NCBI GenBank assembly: GCA_030149285.1
Contig: JASBRU010000002.1
Span: 186,001-250,000 of the forward strand
Source of the DNA: Flavobacteriales bacterium
GTDB taxonomy: Bacteria; Bacteroidota; Bacteroidia; Flavobacteriales; JASBRU01
Length of the DNA: 64,000 nucleotides
Reading direction: 5' to 3'
Shown: positions 43,613 to 52,798 of the stretch, in pieces
Numbering within the stretch: the stretch's first letter is position 1
How the letters are laid out: every line of letters starts with the position of its first letter
Notes under the pieces: model-generated
Seen by the model: the letters and a program-made list of their open reading frames with translations, nothing else
What the model was told of the DNA's origin: nothing
Database searches by the model: none
Made by a program: the position numbers and the translations under genes

Positions 43613-44359
43613 TTAAATTACTTTGGCTTCGTTATGTAGTAAGCTTACTAGCTCTTCTACATTATCAGGCGATATCATTTTGATATCGCCTTTAGCCGGT
43701 GGTTTTTGGTACGATACAGATTCAGTCATTTTACTAGCATCTGTTGCAGGTACTACTTGTAAAGGTTTAGTACGAGCTGTCATAATACCACGCATATTAG
43801 GTATACGTAAATCGCTTTCTTCTACTAAGCCTTTTTGTCCGGCAATTACCATTGGGAAGTTACCACTTAAGGTTTCTTTACCACCATCAATTTCACGAAC
43901 TAGCTTTGCAGAGTTACCATCTATTTCCATGCCTATACAAGCATTTACAAATGGCCAATCTAATAAAGCTGCTAACATACCCGGTACATTACCACCATTG
44001 TAGTCTATAGATTCTCTACCGGTAATAATTAAATCGTATCCGTTTGTTTTAGCTATTTCAGAAATTTGTTTCGCTACAAAAAATGCATCTGTTGGGTCTG
44101 CATCAATGCGGATAGCATCGTCAGCACCAATTGCTAATGCTTTTCTTAAAGTAGGTTCGGTAGTTGCGTTTCCAACGTTTACTACAGTTACAGTACCACC
44201 TTGTTTTTCCTTAATCCACATCGCACGAGTCAATCCAAATTCATCATAAGGATTAATTACAAATTGCACACCGTTAGTGTCAAATGCAGAGTCGTTATCA
44301 GTAAAATTAATTTTGGAAGTTGTGTCTGGCACATGGCTAATACATACCAATATCTTCAT
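43613..44359 (-). CDS. etfB: Electron transfer flavoprotein beta subunit
   Basis: Partner of EtfA; binds AMP and completes the flavoprotein. 248 aa with ILVCISHVPDTTSKI at the N-terminus, FVINPYDEFGLTRAM, IGADDAIRID, and the signature VREIDGGKETLSGNFPMV. It is the promoter-proximal gene of etfB-etfA-DUF151 and diverges from pdhB across a 167-bp gap that holds promoter boxes for both directions. Confidence 0.97.
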   Translation of the reverse strand: MKILVCISHVPDTTSKINFTDNDSAFDTNGVQFVINPYDEFGLTRAMWIKEKQGGTVTVVNVGNATTEPTLRKALAIGADDAIRIDADPTDAFFVAKQISEIAKTNGYDLIITGRESIDYNGGNVPGMLAALLDWPFVNACIGMEIDGNSAKLVREIDGGKETLSGNFPMVIAGQKGLVEESDLRIPNMRGIMTARTKPLQVVPATDASKMTESVSYQKPPAKGDIKMISPDNVEELVSLLHNEAKVI

Positions 44360-44396
44360 ATCATCTTCGATTTAATCGTTTATCCTTCGAGGTGCA

Positions 44397-44404
44397 CAAA
44401 ATTA
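44397..44404 (-). promoter_or_regulatory. -7 promoter element of etfB
   Basis: TAATTTTG on the minus strand matches TAnnTTTG, 38 nt upstream of the etfB ATG. A TTG 25 nt further upstream is too far for a canonical -33 box. Confidence 0.5.
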
Positions 44405-44500
44405 GCTAAAATCACACGAAATAAAAAAGCAAATTTTTATGCTTGCACAATTAACAGCATCTATCTTGCAGATGTTTATTTTATGTGACTAAATTATTTC

Positions 44501-44508
44501 TATTTTTG
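44501..44508 (+). promoter_or_regulatory. -7 promoter element of pdhB
   Basis: TATTTTTG matches TAnnTTTG, 18 nt upstream of the pdhB ATG, giving a very short leader. No -33 TTG at the expected distance. Confidence 0.5.
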
Positions 44509-44526
44509 TACAAAACTTGTTAGAAT

Positions 44527-45510
44527 ATGCGAACAATACAATTTAGAGAAGCCATTTGTGAAGCGATGAGCGAAGAGATGCGCACAAATGATAAGATATA
44601 CTTGATGGGTGAAGAGGTAGCTGAGTACAATGGCGCCTATAAAGCATCAAAAGGAATGCTAGACGAATTCGGTGCTAAGCGTGTAATTGATACACCTATA
44701 TCAGAATTAGGTTTTGCAGGAATAGGAGTAGGCTCTGCAATGAATGGGTTGAGACCTATTATAGAGTTTATGACTTTTAACTTTTCAATGGTTGCCATTG
44801 ATCAGATAATTAATAACGCAGCCAAGATGCGCCAAATGTCCGGTGGGCAAATAAATGTTCCTATTGTGTTTAGAGGGCCTACAGCATCTGCAGGTCAGTT
44901 GGCAGCAACACACTCTCAGGCTTTTGAGAGCTGGTATGCAAACTGTCCGGGTTTAAAGGTAGTAGTGCCATCTAATCCGTATGACGCAAAAGGATTATTA
45001 AAAGCGGCTATTAGAGATAATGACCCTGTTATTTTTATGGAGTCTGAGCAAATGTATGGCGATAAAGGCGAGGTGCCTGAGGGCGAATACATATTACCAA
45101 TTGGTGTTGCAGATATAAAAAGAGAAGGTACAGACGTAACTATTGTATCGTTTGGCAAAATATTAAAAGTAGCACAAGCTGCTGCAGAAAAACTAGCAGA
45201 AGAAGGAATTAATGCAGAGGTAATTGATTTACGTACGGTACGTCCTATAGATTATGATACTGTTATTAATTCTGTAAAGAAAACAAACAGGTTAGTGGTT
45301 GTAGAAGAGGCTTGGCCTTTAGGTTCTATTGCTACAGAAGTAGCATTTAAAGTTCAAAAAGATGCTTTTGATTACTTAGATGCACCTGTAAGAAGAATTA
45401 CTACTGCCGATACTCCTATGGCATACGCGCCTACTTTGGTAGAAGCATTTTTACCACAAGAAGCTCAAGTAATTGAGGCTGTAAAAGAGGTAATGTATAT
45501 AAATAGCTAA
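44527..45510 (+). CDS. pdhB: Pyruvate dehydrogenase E1 component beta subunit
   Basis: Beta half of the thiamine-diphosphate-dependent E1 enzyme that decarboxylates pyruvate for acetyl-CoA. 327 aa with FREAICEAMSEEMRTND, GEEVAEYNGAYKASKG, RVIDTPISELGFAGIGVGSA, VPIVFRGPTASAGQLAATHSQ and EVIDLRTVRPIDYDT. The alpha subunit and E2 are not adjacent, which is common in Bacteroidota. A related branched-chain oxo-acid E1 is possible, but the VAEYNGAYK segment fits pyruvate. A terminator follows. Confidence 0.92.
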   Translation: MRTIQFREAICEAMSEEMRTNDKIYLMGEEVAEYNGAYKASKGMLDEFGAKRVIDTPISELGFAGIGVGSAMNGLRPIIEFMTFNFSMVAIDQIINNAAKMRQMSGGQINVPIVFRGPTASAGQLAATHSQAFESWYANCPGLKVVVPSNPYDAKGLLKAAIRDNDPVIFMESEQMYGDKGEVPEGEYILPIGVADIKREGTDVTIVSFGKILKVAQAAAEKLAEEGINAEVIDLRTVRPIDYDTVINSVKKTNRLVVVEEAWPLGSIATEVAFKVQKDAFDYLDAPVRRITTADTPMAYAPTLVEAFLPQEAQVIEAVKEVMYINS

Positions 45511-45536
45511 GCTTGTTAGTATAAAATACTGATTAT

Positions 45537-45572
45537 AACCCGTCAAGGATTTTCCTTAGGCGGGTTTTTTTA
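45537..45572 (+). terminator. Intrinsic terminator of pdhB
   Basis: AACCCG..CAAGG pairs with CCTTAGGCGGGTT around a TTTT loop, followed by a T-run to about 45572. Confidence 0.85.
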
Positions 45573-45595
45573 TATCAATTGTGGTCATTTTGATT

Positions 45596-45625
45596 TTGCT
45601 CTTTTCTATTTTTGGCTTACTTTTG
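45596..45625 (+). promoter_or_regulatory. Promoter of hppA
   Basis: TTG (45596-45598), 19 nt, then TACTTTTG (45618-45625), a full match to TTG-N19-TAnnTTTG, 47 nt before the hppA ATG. Confidence 0.75.
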
Positions 45626-45672
45626 CCGCCCTCTATACTATATAATAGAATTACCTAAAAACTAATAGAGAT

Positions 45673-48156
45673 ATGGAAAATATCATTTACTTAATTCCTG
45701 CCCTTGGATTGCTAGGGCTTATTGCAATGGCAGTTAAATCTGCTTGGGTGTCTAAACAAGATGCCGGTGAAGAGAACATGAAACAACTTGCTGCACACAT
45801 TGCAACGGGTGCTATGGCTTTCTTAAAAGCAGAATGGAAAGTATTATCATACTTTGCCGTTATCGCTGCGCTTTTATTAGCGTATTCTGGTACTTTGGTT
45901 GATGACTCTAGTCCAGTTATTGCTGTTTCATTTTTAATAGGTGCATTTTTATCTGCATTAGCGGGTTATTTTGGTATGAACATCGCTACAAAAGCAAATG
46001 TTCGTACTACACAAGCGGCTCGTACAAGCTTAAAGCAAGCATTAAAAGTTTCTTTTACAGGTGGTACTGTAATGGGACTTGGTGTTGCTGGTTTAGCAGT
46101 GTTAGGTTTAGGTAGTTTATTTATTGTATTCGCAAATGTTTTTGCAGGTGGTGTGATAAACGGACATGATATGAAAGTTGCTATTGAAGTATTAGCAGGT
46201 TTCTCATTAGGAGCAGAAAGTATTGCATTATTTGCACGTGTTGGTGGTGGTATTTATACCAAAGCTGCTGATGTTGGTGCAGATTTAGTAGGTAAAGTAG
46301 AGGCTGGTATACCAGAAGATGATGTGCGTAACCCTGCAACTATTGCAGATAACGTAGGTGATAACGTAGGTGATGTTGCCGGTATGGGTGCTGATTTATT
46401 CGGTTCGTATGTAGCAACAATATTAGCTACAATGGTATTAGGACAAGAAATTAACCTTACAGATAACTTTGGTGGTACATCTCCAATATTATTACCAATG
46501 ATGATTGCCGGTTTTGGTATTGTATTCTCATTAATTGGTACAATGTTAGTTCGTATTAAAGGAGAAAATGATAGTGTACAAAAAGCATTAAATATAGGTA
46601 ACTGGACTTCAGTTATATTAACTGTTGTCGCTTCTTACTTCTTAGTAACTTGGATGTTACCAGCTGGCGAAATGGTATTACGTGGTGTAAGCTTTACATC
46701 AATGGATGTGTTTTATGCTATTGTGGTAGGTTTAGTAGTAGGTGCTTTAATGAGTATGATTACTGAATACTATACGGCAATGGGCAAGCGTCCTGTAAAC
46801 TCTATTATTAAGCAGTCTTCTACAGGTCATGCAACCAATATTATTGGTGGTCTTTCTATGGGTATGGAATCTACAGTATTGCCAATCTTGGTATTAGCTG
46901 CAGGTATAATGACTTCTTTCCACTTTGCAGGTTTATATGGTGTAGCTATTGCAGCTGCAGGTATGATGGCAACTACCGCTATGCAGTTAGCTATTGATGC
47001 ATTCGGGCCAATTGCAGATAATGCAGGTGGTATTGCAGAGATGAGTGGTTTACCGGATGAAGTACGTGAGCGTACTGATAACTTAGATGCTGTAGGTAAT
47101 ACTACTGCTGCAACCGGTAAAGGTTTTGCTATTGCTTCTGCTGCACTTACAGCATTGGCTTTATTTGCAGCCTTTGTAGGTATTGCAGGTATTGATGCAA
47201 TTGATATTTATAAAGCAAATGTACTAGCAGGCTTATTTGTTGGTGCAATGATTCCTTTTATATTCTCTTCATTAGCAATTGCTGCCGTTGGTAGAGCTGC
47301 TATGGCAATGGTACACGAAGTACGTCGTCAATTTAGAGAAATTCCTGGAATTATGGAATACAAAGCAACACCTGAGTATGACAAGTGTGTTGAGATTTCT
47401 ACAAAAGCTTCTATCCGCGAGATGGTTGCGCCAGGTGCAATTGCATTAATTGTTCCTGTAATTGTAGGTTTTACATTCGGTCCTGAAGTATTAGGAGGTT
47501 TATTGGCAGGTGTTACTGTATCTGGTGTATTAATGGGTATTTTCCAAAACAATGCAGGTGGTGCATGGGATAACGCTAAAAAATCTTTTGAAAAAGGTGT
47601 TGAGATTGATGGCAAGATGGAATATAAAGGTTCTGATGCTCACAAAGCTTCTGTAACTGGTGATACTGTTGGTGATCCATTTAAAGATACTTCTGGTCCA
47701 TCTATGAATATCTTGATTAAATTGATGTCTATTGTATCATTAGTAATTGCTCCTCATATTATTGGTATAGGAAACGGTGGTGCTACAGGTACAACAGCTA
47801 ACATAGGAATACAGTACTCAGAAACACATGCAATCAGCCCGTCTCAAGGTTCATTCATGATTACTTATGATCAAACACGTTCTATAAGAAACCATGATGT
47901 AGCAGGTGGTAATGTTTATACAAACGGAGAAGAAATAGTGGGTATAAATGTTAACTTTAGCATTACTGCAGAAGGTGGAGAATCATTTGTTTCTCAAAAA
48001 GTAAAGCCTATTCAAGAAAGAGATAGCCAAGCAACACACAGAGCTATTGGTACTATAACTTTTGAGAGTGGAGAAACTAAAGAAGGTGTTGTTTATGACT
48101 TCTTCTATAATGAAGAAAGAGGTTATATAGAAGGTTTAGCTTCTGTAACTAAATAA
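45673..48156 (+). CDS. hppA: Membrane-bound ion-pumping pyrophosphatase with C-terminal extension
   Basis: Couples pyrophosphate hydrolysis to H+ or Na+ pumping. The core has about 16 helices with substrate motifs [21 protein letters not shown] and [19 protein letters not shown]479 and G482 in [10 protein letters not shown] indicate the K+-dependent class. The acidic residue normally in the DLFES motif is Gly (DLFGSY, G244); a Glu stands instead at E182 in the preceding helix ([11 protein letters not shown]). This arrangement, as I recall, occurs in H+-pumping enzymes of the Flavobacterium type. After the last helix (near residue 697) there are about 130 extra residues with no membrane segment, of unknown role. 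Confidence 0.95.
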   Translation: MENIIYLIPALGLLGLIAMAVKSAWVSKQDAGEENMKQLAAHIATGAMAFLKAEWKVLSYFAVIAALLLAYSGTLVDDSSPVIAVSFLIGAFLSALAGYFGMNIATKANVRTTQAARTSLKQALKVSFTGGTVMGLGVAGLAVLGLGSLFIVFANVFAGGVINGHDMKVAIEVLAGFSLGAESIALFARVGGGIYTKAADVGADLVGKVEAGIPEDDVRNPATIADNVGDNVGDVAGMGADLFGSYVATILATMVLGQEINLTDNFGGTSPILLPMMIAGFGIVFSLIGTMLVRIKGENDSVQKALNIGNWTSVILTVVASYFLVTWMLPAGEMVLRGVSFTSMDVFYAIVVGLVVGALMSMITEYYTAMGKRPVNSIIKQSSTGHATNIIGGLSMGMESTVLPILVLAAGIMTSFHFAGLYGVAIAAAGMMATTAMQLAIDAFGPIADNAGGIAEMSGLPDEVRERTDNLDAVGNTTAATGKGFAIASAALTALALFAAFVGIAGIDAIDIYKANVLAGLFVGAMIPFIFSSLAIAAVGRAAMAMVHEVRRQFREIPGIMEYKATPEYDKCVEISTKASIREMVAPGAIALIVPVIVGFTFGPEVLGGLLAGVTVSGVLMGIFQNNAGGAWDNAKKSFEKGVEIDGKMEYKGSDAHKASVTGDTVGDPFKDTSGPSMNILIKLMSIVSLVIAPHIIGIGNGGATGTTANIGIQYSETHAISPSQGSFMITYDQTRSIRNHDVAGGNVYTNGEEIVGINVNFSITAEGGESFVSQKVKPIQERDSQATHRAIGTITFESGETKEGVVYDFFYNEERGYIEGLASVTK

Positions 48157-48176
48157 TAAGAACACTTATATAAAAT

Positions 48177-48206
48177 AAAAAGGCAGCCAATTTGGCTGCC
48201 TTTTTT
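48177..48206 (+). terminator. Intrinsic terminator of hppA
   Basis: AAAAAGGCAGCC pairs with GGCTGCCTTTTTT around a 5-nt loop, starting 20 nt after the hppA stop codon. Confidence 0.92.
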
Positions 48207-48256
48207 ATTAGGTAAAATTTAGAACAATAAAATTTGTTAAAAAGCATTTATAGATA

Positions 48257-48973
48257 ATGCCCTTTACTTTTTCACATCCGGCAATAGTTTTACCAATAGC
48301 GTATTTACCTAAAAGGTTTTACTCTATTACAGGACTTGTTATCGGCAGTATAATACCTGACTTTGAGTACTTCATTCGTATGAAAATTAAGAGTGATTAT
48401 AGTCACACTATTGTCGGTGTATTTTGGTTTAATATACCACTAGCCATATTGTTTGCATTTGTATTTCATAATAGAATAAAAGCAAGCCTGTTAAACAATT
48501 TGCCAAGTATTTTAAGGGTAAGGTTAGCTAATTATAAAACTTTTAATTGGAATCAATACTTTAGAAAAAATTGGCTGATAGTAATTATATCAATTTTGGT
48601 TGGGGTTGGTTCACACCTTTTTTGGGATGCATTTACACATCATACAGGCTATTTTGTGCAAAATAGTAAAGTATTATTTGGGCATACGACATTGTTTGGT
48701 AGCGAGATTGCAAACTACAAGCTATTACAGCATGGAAGCTCTTTGTTGGGTGCCATTGTAATATTTATGATAATACTGAAGTTACCAAAGAGTAACACTA
48801 CGGATAGTAGTAACTCTAATTATTGGCGTGTGGTTTTGCTAATTACAAGTGTGGTATTTGGGTTGAGGTTTCTAGTCAACTATAATTTACTGATTGGAAA
48901 TGCAGTAGTTAGCTTTATATCGGCAGTAATTATAGCCCTAATTATAACCCCACTATTACTTAAAACGGATTAA
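48257..48973 (+). CDS. DUF4184 family membrane protein
   Basis: A 238-aa polytopic membrane protein matching DUF4184: MPFTFSHPAIVLPI at the N-terminus, VIGSIIPDFEYFIRM, DYSHTIVGVFWFNIPLAI and SHLFWDAFTHHTGYFV. The conserved His and Asp residues (H7, D-F-E-Y, H-x3-W-D-x3-HH) look like those of membrane-embedded metal-dependent hydrolases such as the YdjM/LexA-regulated DUF457 family. Its activity is unknown. The 3' end overlaps the convergent nucleoside kinase gene by 4 bp. Confidence 0.85.
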   Translation: MPFTFSHPAIVLPIAYLPKRFYSITGLVIGSIIPDFEYFIRMKIKSDYSHTIVGVFWFNIPLAILFAFVFHNRIKASLLNNLPSILRVRLANYKTFNWNQYFRKNWLIVIISILVGVGSHLFWDAFTHHTGYFVQNSKVLFGHTTLFGSEIANYKLLQHGSSLLGAIVIFMIILKLPKSNTTDSSNSNYWRVVLLITSVVFGLRFLVNYNLLIGNAVVSFISAVIIALIITPLLLKTD

Positions 48974-49581
48974 AATAAGCCGTTTATCTCAGCATCAATT
49001 TTATTGATGATTTCACCCATGTGTTCGGCGTCATCAGCAAAATCTAAGTCATCAGTATTTACAATCAGTAAATTACCTTCATAGCCTGATATCCAAGCTT
49101 CGTAACGCTCATTTAAGCGTGTTAAGTAGTCTATGCTTATGCTGTTTTCATATTCTCTGCCACGCTTTTGTATTTGTCCCACAAGTGTAGGGATACTCGC
49201 TCTTAGGTAGATTAATAAATCCGGAGGGGTAACAAATGAGTTTAATAACTGAAAGAGATCTTTATAACTCTCATAATCTCTAGTTGGCATTAAGCCCATT
49301 GCATGAAGGTTAGGTGCAAAAATATGTGCATCCTCATAAATGGTACGGTCTTGTACAACATTAATACCGCTTTCTTTTAACTCTTTGAGTTGCTTAAAAC
49401 GGTTGTGCAAAAAATAAATTTGCAGGTTGAACGACCAGCGTTGCATTTCGTTATAAAAATCATCTATATATGGGTTGTTGTCAACGGTCTCATAATGAGG
49501 CTCCCACTTATAATGCTTCGCTAATAATTCTGTTAATGTTGTTTTTCCTGAACCGATGTTTCCGGCAATGGCAATATGCAT
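48970..49581 (-). CDS. Deoxynucleoside kinase
   Basis: Phosphorylates deoxynucleosides in the salvage pathway. 203 aa: P-loop GNIGSGKT at 7-14, then NPYIDDFYNEMQRWSFNLQIYFL, seen as YIDDFY and WSFNLQIYFL, the DR-type motif QDRTIYEDAHIFA, DLLIYLRASIPTLVGQIQKRGREYE with the LID arginines, and YEAWI. This resembles bacterial deoxyadenosine/deoxyguanosine kinases (Dak/Dgk type). Base preference cannot be fixed from sequence. Confidence 0.92.
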   Translation of the reverse strand: MHIAIAGNIGSGKTTLTELLAKHYKWEPHYETVDNNPYIDDFYNEMQRWSFNLQIYFLHNRFKQLKELKESGINVVQDRTIYEDAHIFAPNLHAMGLMPTRDYESYKDLFQLLNSFVTPPDLLIYLRASIPTLVGQIQKRGREYENSISIDYLTRLNERYEAWISGYEGNLLIVNTDDLDFADDAEHMGEIINKIDAEINGLF

Positions 49582-49632
49582 AGCTATTGTTTTTGAGTAG
49601 CTAAATGTAGCAATATTTTGACTAATATAAGT

Positions 49633-50448
49633 TTACTTATTTACTTGAAATATGCGATATACTTCAATAATATTCTCGTGAAAAATAAACAATTTATTGT
49701 TTTCTACCCTATAACTATCATAATTAGTAATGGGCATTTTTACTTTGTTCTCTTGCAATGTTTTAAGGTCAAATGTTTTTAGGGTTCCGTTTTCAACATA
49801 AGTGAGTTGATTGTCTTTTGCCTGAAAACTTTGTAATCCTTTTATAGGAATTAGTTTTTTGTAGTTCCCAAAAATGTCAAATACCAGTATACCAAACTCC
49901 GGTACATTTAGGTATAAACCGTTTAAGTCTGATACTAAATAGTTAGGGGTGTTTTCAGCATTTACTAGCTGTGTAATATTTAGGGTTTGTTGTATAGTAC
50001 TTTGTTGTGCAGTGTTCCATTTAACAAGCTTGTCTAATGCTTGGTCGTATATCCATATATTACTCTCATCTATAGTGCTTGCCAATTGTATATCTATAAA
50101 GCCAAACTCAGTCATAGTTATTGGCTGATTGATGGTATTTAATCGATTATCAATAAATGTTATTTGATTAAACTCTCTGTAAAGCAGTAATATATTTAAA
50201 GGATTAAAAGTATTTACATAGCTTATATCTCCTAAAATGGGGTTACTATAGCTGGCAATAAACTCCCCTTTTGTGGTTCTTTTCTGAATTTCATCTCCTT
50301 TAATTAAATATACATACTCTAAATGGTCAGTAGTAAAAGAGGAGGTGTTTTTTGCAGGAAAATCATAAAGCTTTTCTACTTGCATAGTTTTTTGTGCAAA
50401 GCATGTAGAAGTAAGTATAATGGATAGTATAAAAAGTATTTTACGCAT
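49633..50448 (-). CDS. Secreted protein of unknown function, beta-propeller-like
   Basis: A 271-aa exported protein with a signal peptide (ILFILSIILTSTCFAQ). The mature part is beta-rich, with repeats of the type 'NIWIYDQALDKLVKWN', 'GLYLNVPEFGILVFDIFGNY' and 'FIDNRLNTINQPI' that suggest a small beta-propeller. No catalytic motif is visible and I cannot name a family. It overlaps the GH3 gene by 8 bp downstream of it, so the two are co-transcribed. Confidence 0.72.
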   Translation of the reverse strand: MRKILFILSIILTSTCFAQKTMQVEKLYDFPAKNTSSFTTDHLEYVYLIKGDEIQKRTTKGEFIASYSNPILGDISYVNTFNPLNILLLYREFNQITFIDNRLNTINQPITMTEFGFIDIQLASTIDESNIWIYDQALDKLVKWNTAQQSTIQQTLNITQLVNAENTPNYLVSDLNGLYLNVPEFGILVFDIFGNYKKLIPIKGLQSFQAKDNQLTYVENGTLKTFDLKTLQENKVKMPITNYDSYRVENNKLFIFHENIIEVYRIFQVNK

Positions 50449-51961
50449 TATTTAGTTCTAATAATTCATCTATATACTCACGGGTATTAGATAGTCTAGG
50501 TACTTTGTTTTGACCACCTAGCTTGCCTTTTTGTTTTAACCAATTATAAAACAATCCATCTTTTGCCACATGAACCTTAGGTGGATTTAAAGTCATGTTG
50601 TTATAACGCTTGGCTTCGTAGTCTGAGTTTATTTCTTGTAAAGATTTGTCAAAAGTTTCTATAAAATTACTTAGGCTATTAGGTTGTTTGTTAAACTCAA
50701 ATAACCATTCGTGTGCACCTTTTTCTTTGCCCTGCATAAATAGTGGAGCAGCAGTAAAATCTTTAACTTCTGCACCCGTAGCTTTACATGCTTTTAGTAA
50801 AGCTTCTTCTGCATTTTCTATAATTACCTCTTCGCCAAAGGCATTTATATAGTGTTTGGTTCTGCCACTTACTTTTACCCTATAAGGGTTTACAGATGTA
50901 AACTTTACAGTATCTCCAATCAAGTATCTCCATAAACCGGCATTGGTAGTAATAACCATTGCATAGTTTTTGTCTAGCTCAACTTGCTCTAAGGGTATGG
51001 TGTTGCTATCTAATCCTTTATATTCATCCATTGGGATAAATTCATAGAAAATACCGTAATCTAACATCAAAAGCATTTCATTTCTGTCAGTTAAATCTTG
51101 TATGCCAAAAAAACCTTCAGAGGCATTATAAATCTCTGCGTAATGCATATCCTCCTTAGGGATAAGTCTTTTGTACTGCTCACGGTATGGCGTAAAATCT
51201 ACTCCACCATGCATATACAACTCAAGATTAGGCCATATTTCTAATAGATTATCTTTTCCGGTTATATCCAAGACATGGTTTAATAAAACCATCATCCAAG
51301 AGGGGACACCTGCAAGGCTAGTTACGTCTTCATCAATTGTGGTTTTGGCAATCTTGGTCATTTTTTTCTCCCACTCATTCATCAACGAAATTTTATTGCT
51401 GGGAGTGCTTTTAAACTCTGCCCATATGGGTAAGTTTTCTATGATGATTGCAGAAAGATCTCCGGAGTATGTTTCTCCATCAATACTGTTTAGACTATGA
51501 CTACCGCCCAGACGCAGGCTTTTTCCACTAAAAATATTGGTCTCGGGGTAATTATTGCAGTAAATAGACAAAAGGTCTTTTCCGCCCTTAAAATGACATT
51601 CCTCTAAAGATTCAAAGCTTACGGGTATGAATTTGCTTTTACTGCTAGTAGTACCGGATGATTTTGCAAACCACTTGATTTCGCTTGGCCATAAAATATT
51701 TTGTTCTCCCGCCTTTATTCTATTGATGTCGGCCTCAATATTTTCGTATTTACTTAAAGGAATACGTTCTTTAAATGTTTCATAGTTTTTAATAGAGGCA
51801 AAATCATATTTCTTACCCCACTCGGTATCTCTTGCCATGTACAAAAGGCGTTCAAGCCACTGGTGTTGTACTTCCTGAGAATGGCTCATGAAATACTCAA
51901 TTTGGCTAAAGCGTTTTCGCATTACCCAAGTCATTACAGAATTTACAATTGATAGTTTCAT
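50441..51961 (-). CDS. GH3 auxin-responsive promoter family protein (adenylate-forming)
   Basis: A 506-aa member of the GH3 family, adenylating enzymes that in plants conjugate amino acids to hormones; the bacterial role is unknown. Marks: WFAKSSGTTSSKSKFIPVS (ATP-binding motif SSGTTxGKxK; here SKSK replaces the GK), MHGGVDFTPYREQYKRL, YNASEGFFGIQD (motif Y-x-(A/S)SE) and GLWRYLIGDTVKFTS. Key elements are intact. It lies divergent from the DUF2797 gene with 45 bp between the starts. Confidence 0.92.
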   Translation of the reverse strand: MKLSIVNSVMTWVMRKRFSQIEYFMSHSQEVQHQWLERLLYMARDTEWGKKYDFASIKNYETFKERIPLSKYENIEADINRIKAGEQNILWPSEIKWFAKSSGTTSSKSKFIPVSFESLEECHFKGGKDLLSIYCNNYPETNIFSGKSLRLGGSHSLNSIDGETYSGDLSAIIIENLPIWAEFKSTPSNKISLMNEWEKKMTKIAKTTIDEDVTSLAGVPSWMMVLLNHVLDITGKDNLLEIWPNLELYMHGGVDFTPYREQYKRLIPKEDMHYAEIYNASEGFFGIQDLTDRNEMLLMLDYGIFYEFIPMDEYKGLDSNTIPLEQVELDKNYAMVITTNAGLWRYLIGDTVKFTSVNPYRVKVSGRTKHYINAFGEEVIIENAEEALLKACKATGAEVKDFTAAPLFMQGKEKGAHEWLFEFNKQPNSLSNFIETFDKSLQEINSDYEAKRYNNMTLNPPKVHVAKDGLFYNWLKQKGKLGGQNKVPRLSNTREYIDELLELNNA

Positions 51962-52006
51962 AATGGCTAAAAACCTTTATTTTGCACTAAAATATAAATT
52001 TAAATT

Positions 52007-52798
52007 ATGCAGTATAAAGGTAGGGTTTTAAAGATGAAGGCAGAGTTTGCCGAGCCGATAAAATATACATTACCTATAGGTGAAGATTTAGTAGATATGA
52101 ATGCCTTAATAGGGCAGTACATGATAGTGGAATTTCTAAACCAAATTAACTGTACTAGGTGTGGAAGTATAACAAAAACTTCATTTATGGGCTTTTGTTA
52201 TAGTTGTTTTACTACTGCGCCGGAAGCCGCAGAATGTATAATTAATCCTGAGAAATGTAGAGCTCATGAAGGTGAAGGAAGAGATGTGGAATGGGAAAAA
52301 GCCAATCATTTACAACCGCATGTTGTGTATTTGGCATTGTCTAGCGGAGTAAAAGTTGGTGTAACCAGAGAAGTGCAAATACCTACCAGGTGGATAGATC
52401 AAGGTGCATCTGAAGCTATTAAACTTGCAGAAGTGCCAAATAGATATTTAGCCGGTATGATAGAAGTAGAGTTAAAACAACATATGTCTGATAAAACCAA
52501 TTGGCAACGGATGCTAAAAAATGAAATTGCTGATGAAGATTTATTAGAGCATAAAGAAATAGCGTATGACTTAATGGGTGAGTATCAAGATTACCTATCC
52601 GATGATGATGATATTACCTATTTAGAGTATCCTGTTGAGGAATATCCTTTTAAAGTGAAGAGCATCAACTTTGATAAGATTGATGAGGTAGAAGGTTACT
52701 TAAAAGGTATAAAGGGGCAATATTTGATTTTTGATAATGGTAGGGTAATGAATGTAAGAAAGCATGCCGGATATAACTTGGCTATTACTATTGAATGA
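52007..52798 (+). CDS. DUF2797 zinc-binding protein with GIY-YIG-like core
   Basis: A 263-aa DUF2797 protein. Cysteines C49, C52, C64 and C67 (CTRCG and CYSC) form a probable zinc site, with further C77 and C84 as in AECIINPEKC. After it comes VVYLALSSGVKVGVTR (106-121), RWIDQGA and a Glu in MIEVEL (about 153), a layout like the GIY-YIG nuclease fold (two strands, K-x-G-x-x-R, catalytic Glu). No nuclease activity is known for the family as far as I can say. It is coupled by a 4-bp overlap to the next gene. Confidence 0.85.
   Translation: MQYKGRVLKMKAEFAEPIKYTLPIGEDLVDMNALIGQYMIVEFLNQINCTRCGSITKTSFMGFCYSCFTTAPEAAECIINPEKCRAHEGEGRDVEWEKANHLQPHVVYLALSSGVKVGVTREVQIPTRWIDQGASEAIKLAEVPNRYLAGMIEVELKQHMSDKTNWQRMLKNEIADEDLLEHKEIAYDLMGEYQDYLSDDDDITYLEYPVEEYPFKVKSINFDKIDEVEGYLKGIKGQYLIFDNGRVMNVRKHAGYNLAITIE

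Noticed and set aside
43623-44003. A 126-codon open frame on the plus strand opposite etfB
   Set aside because: Antisense to the certain etfB gene; its composition mirrors the etfB codons and no start signal is present.
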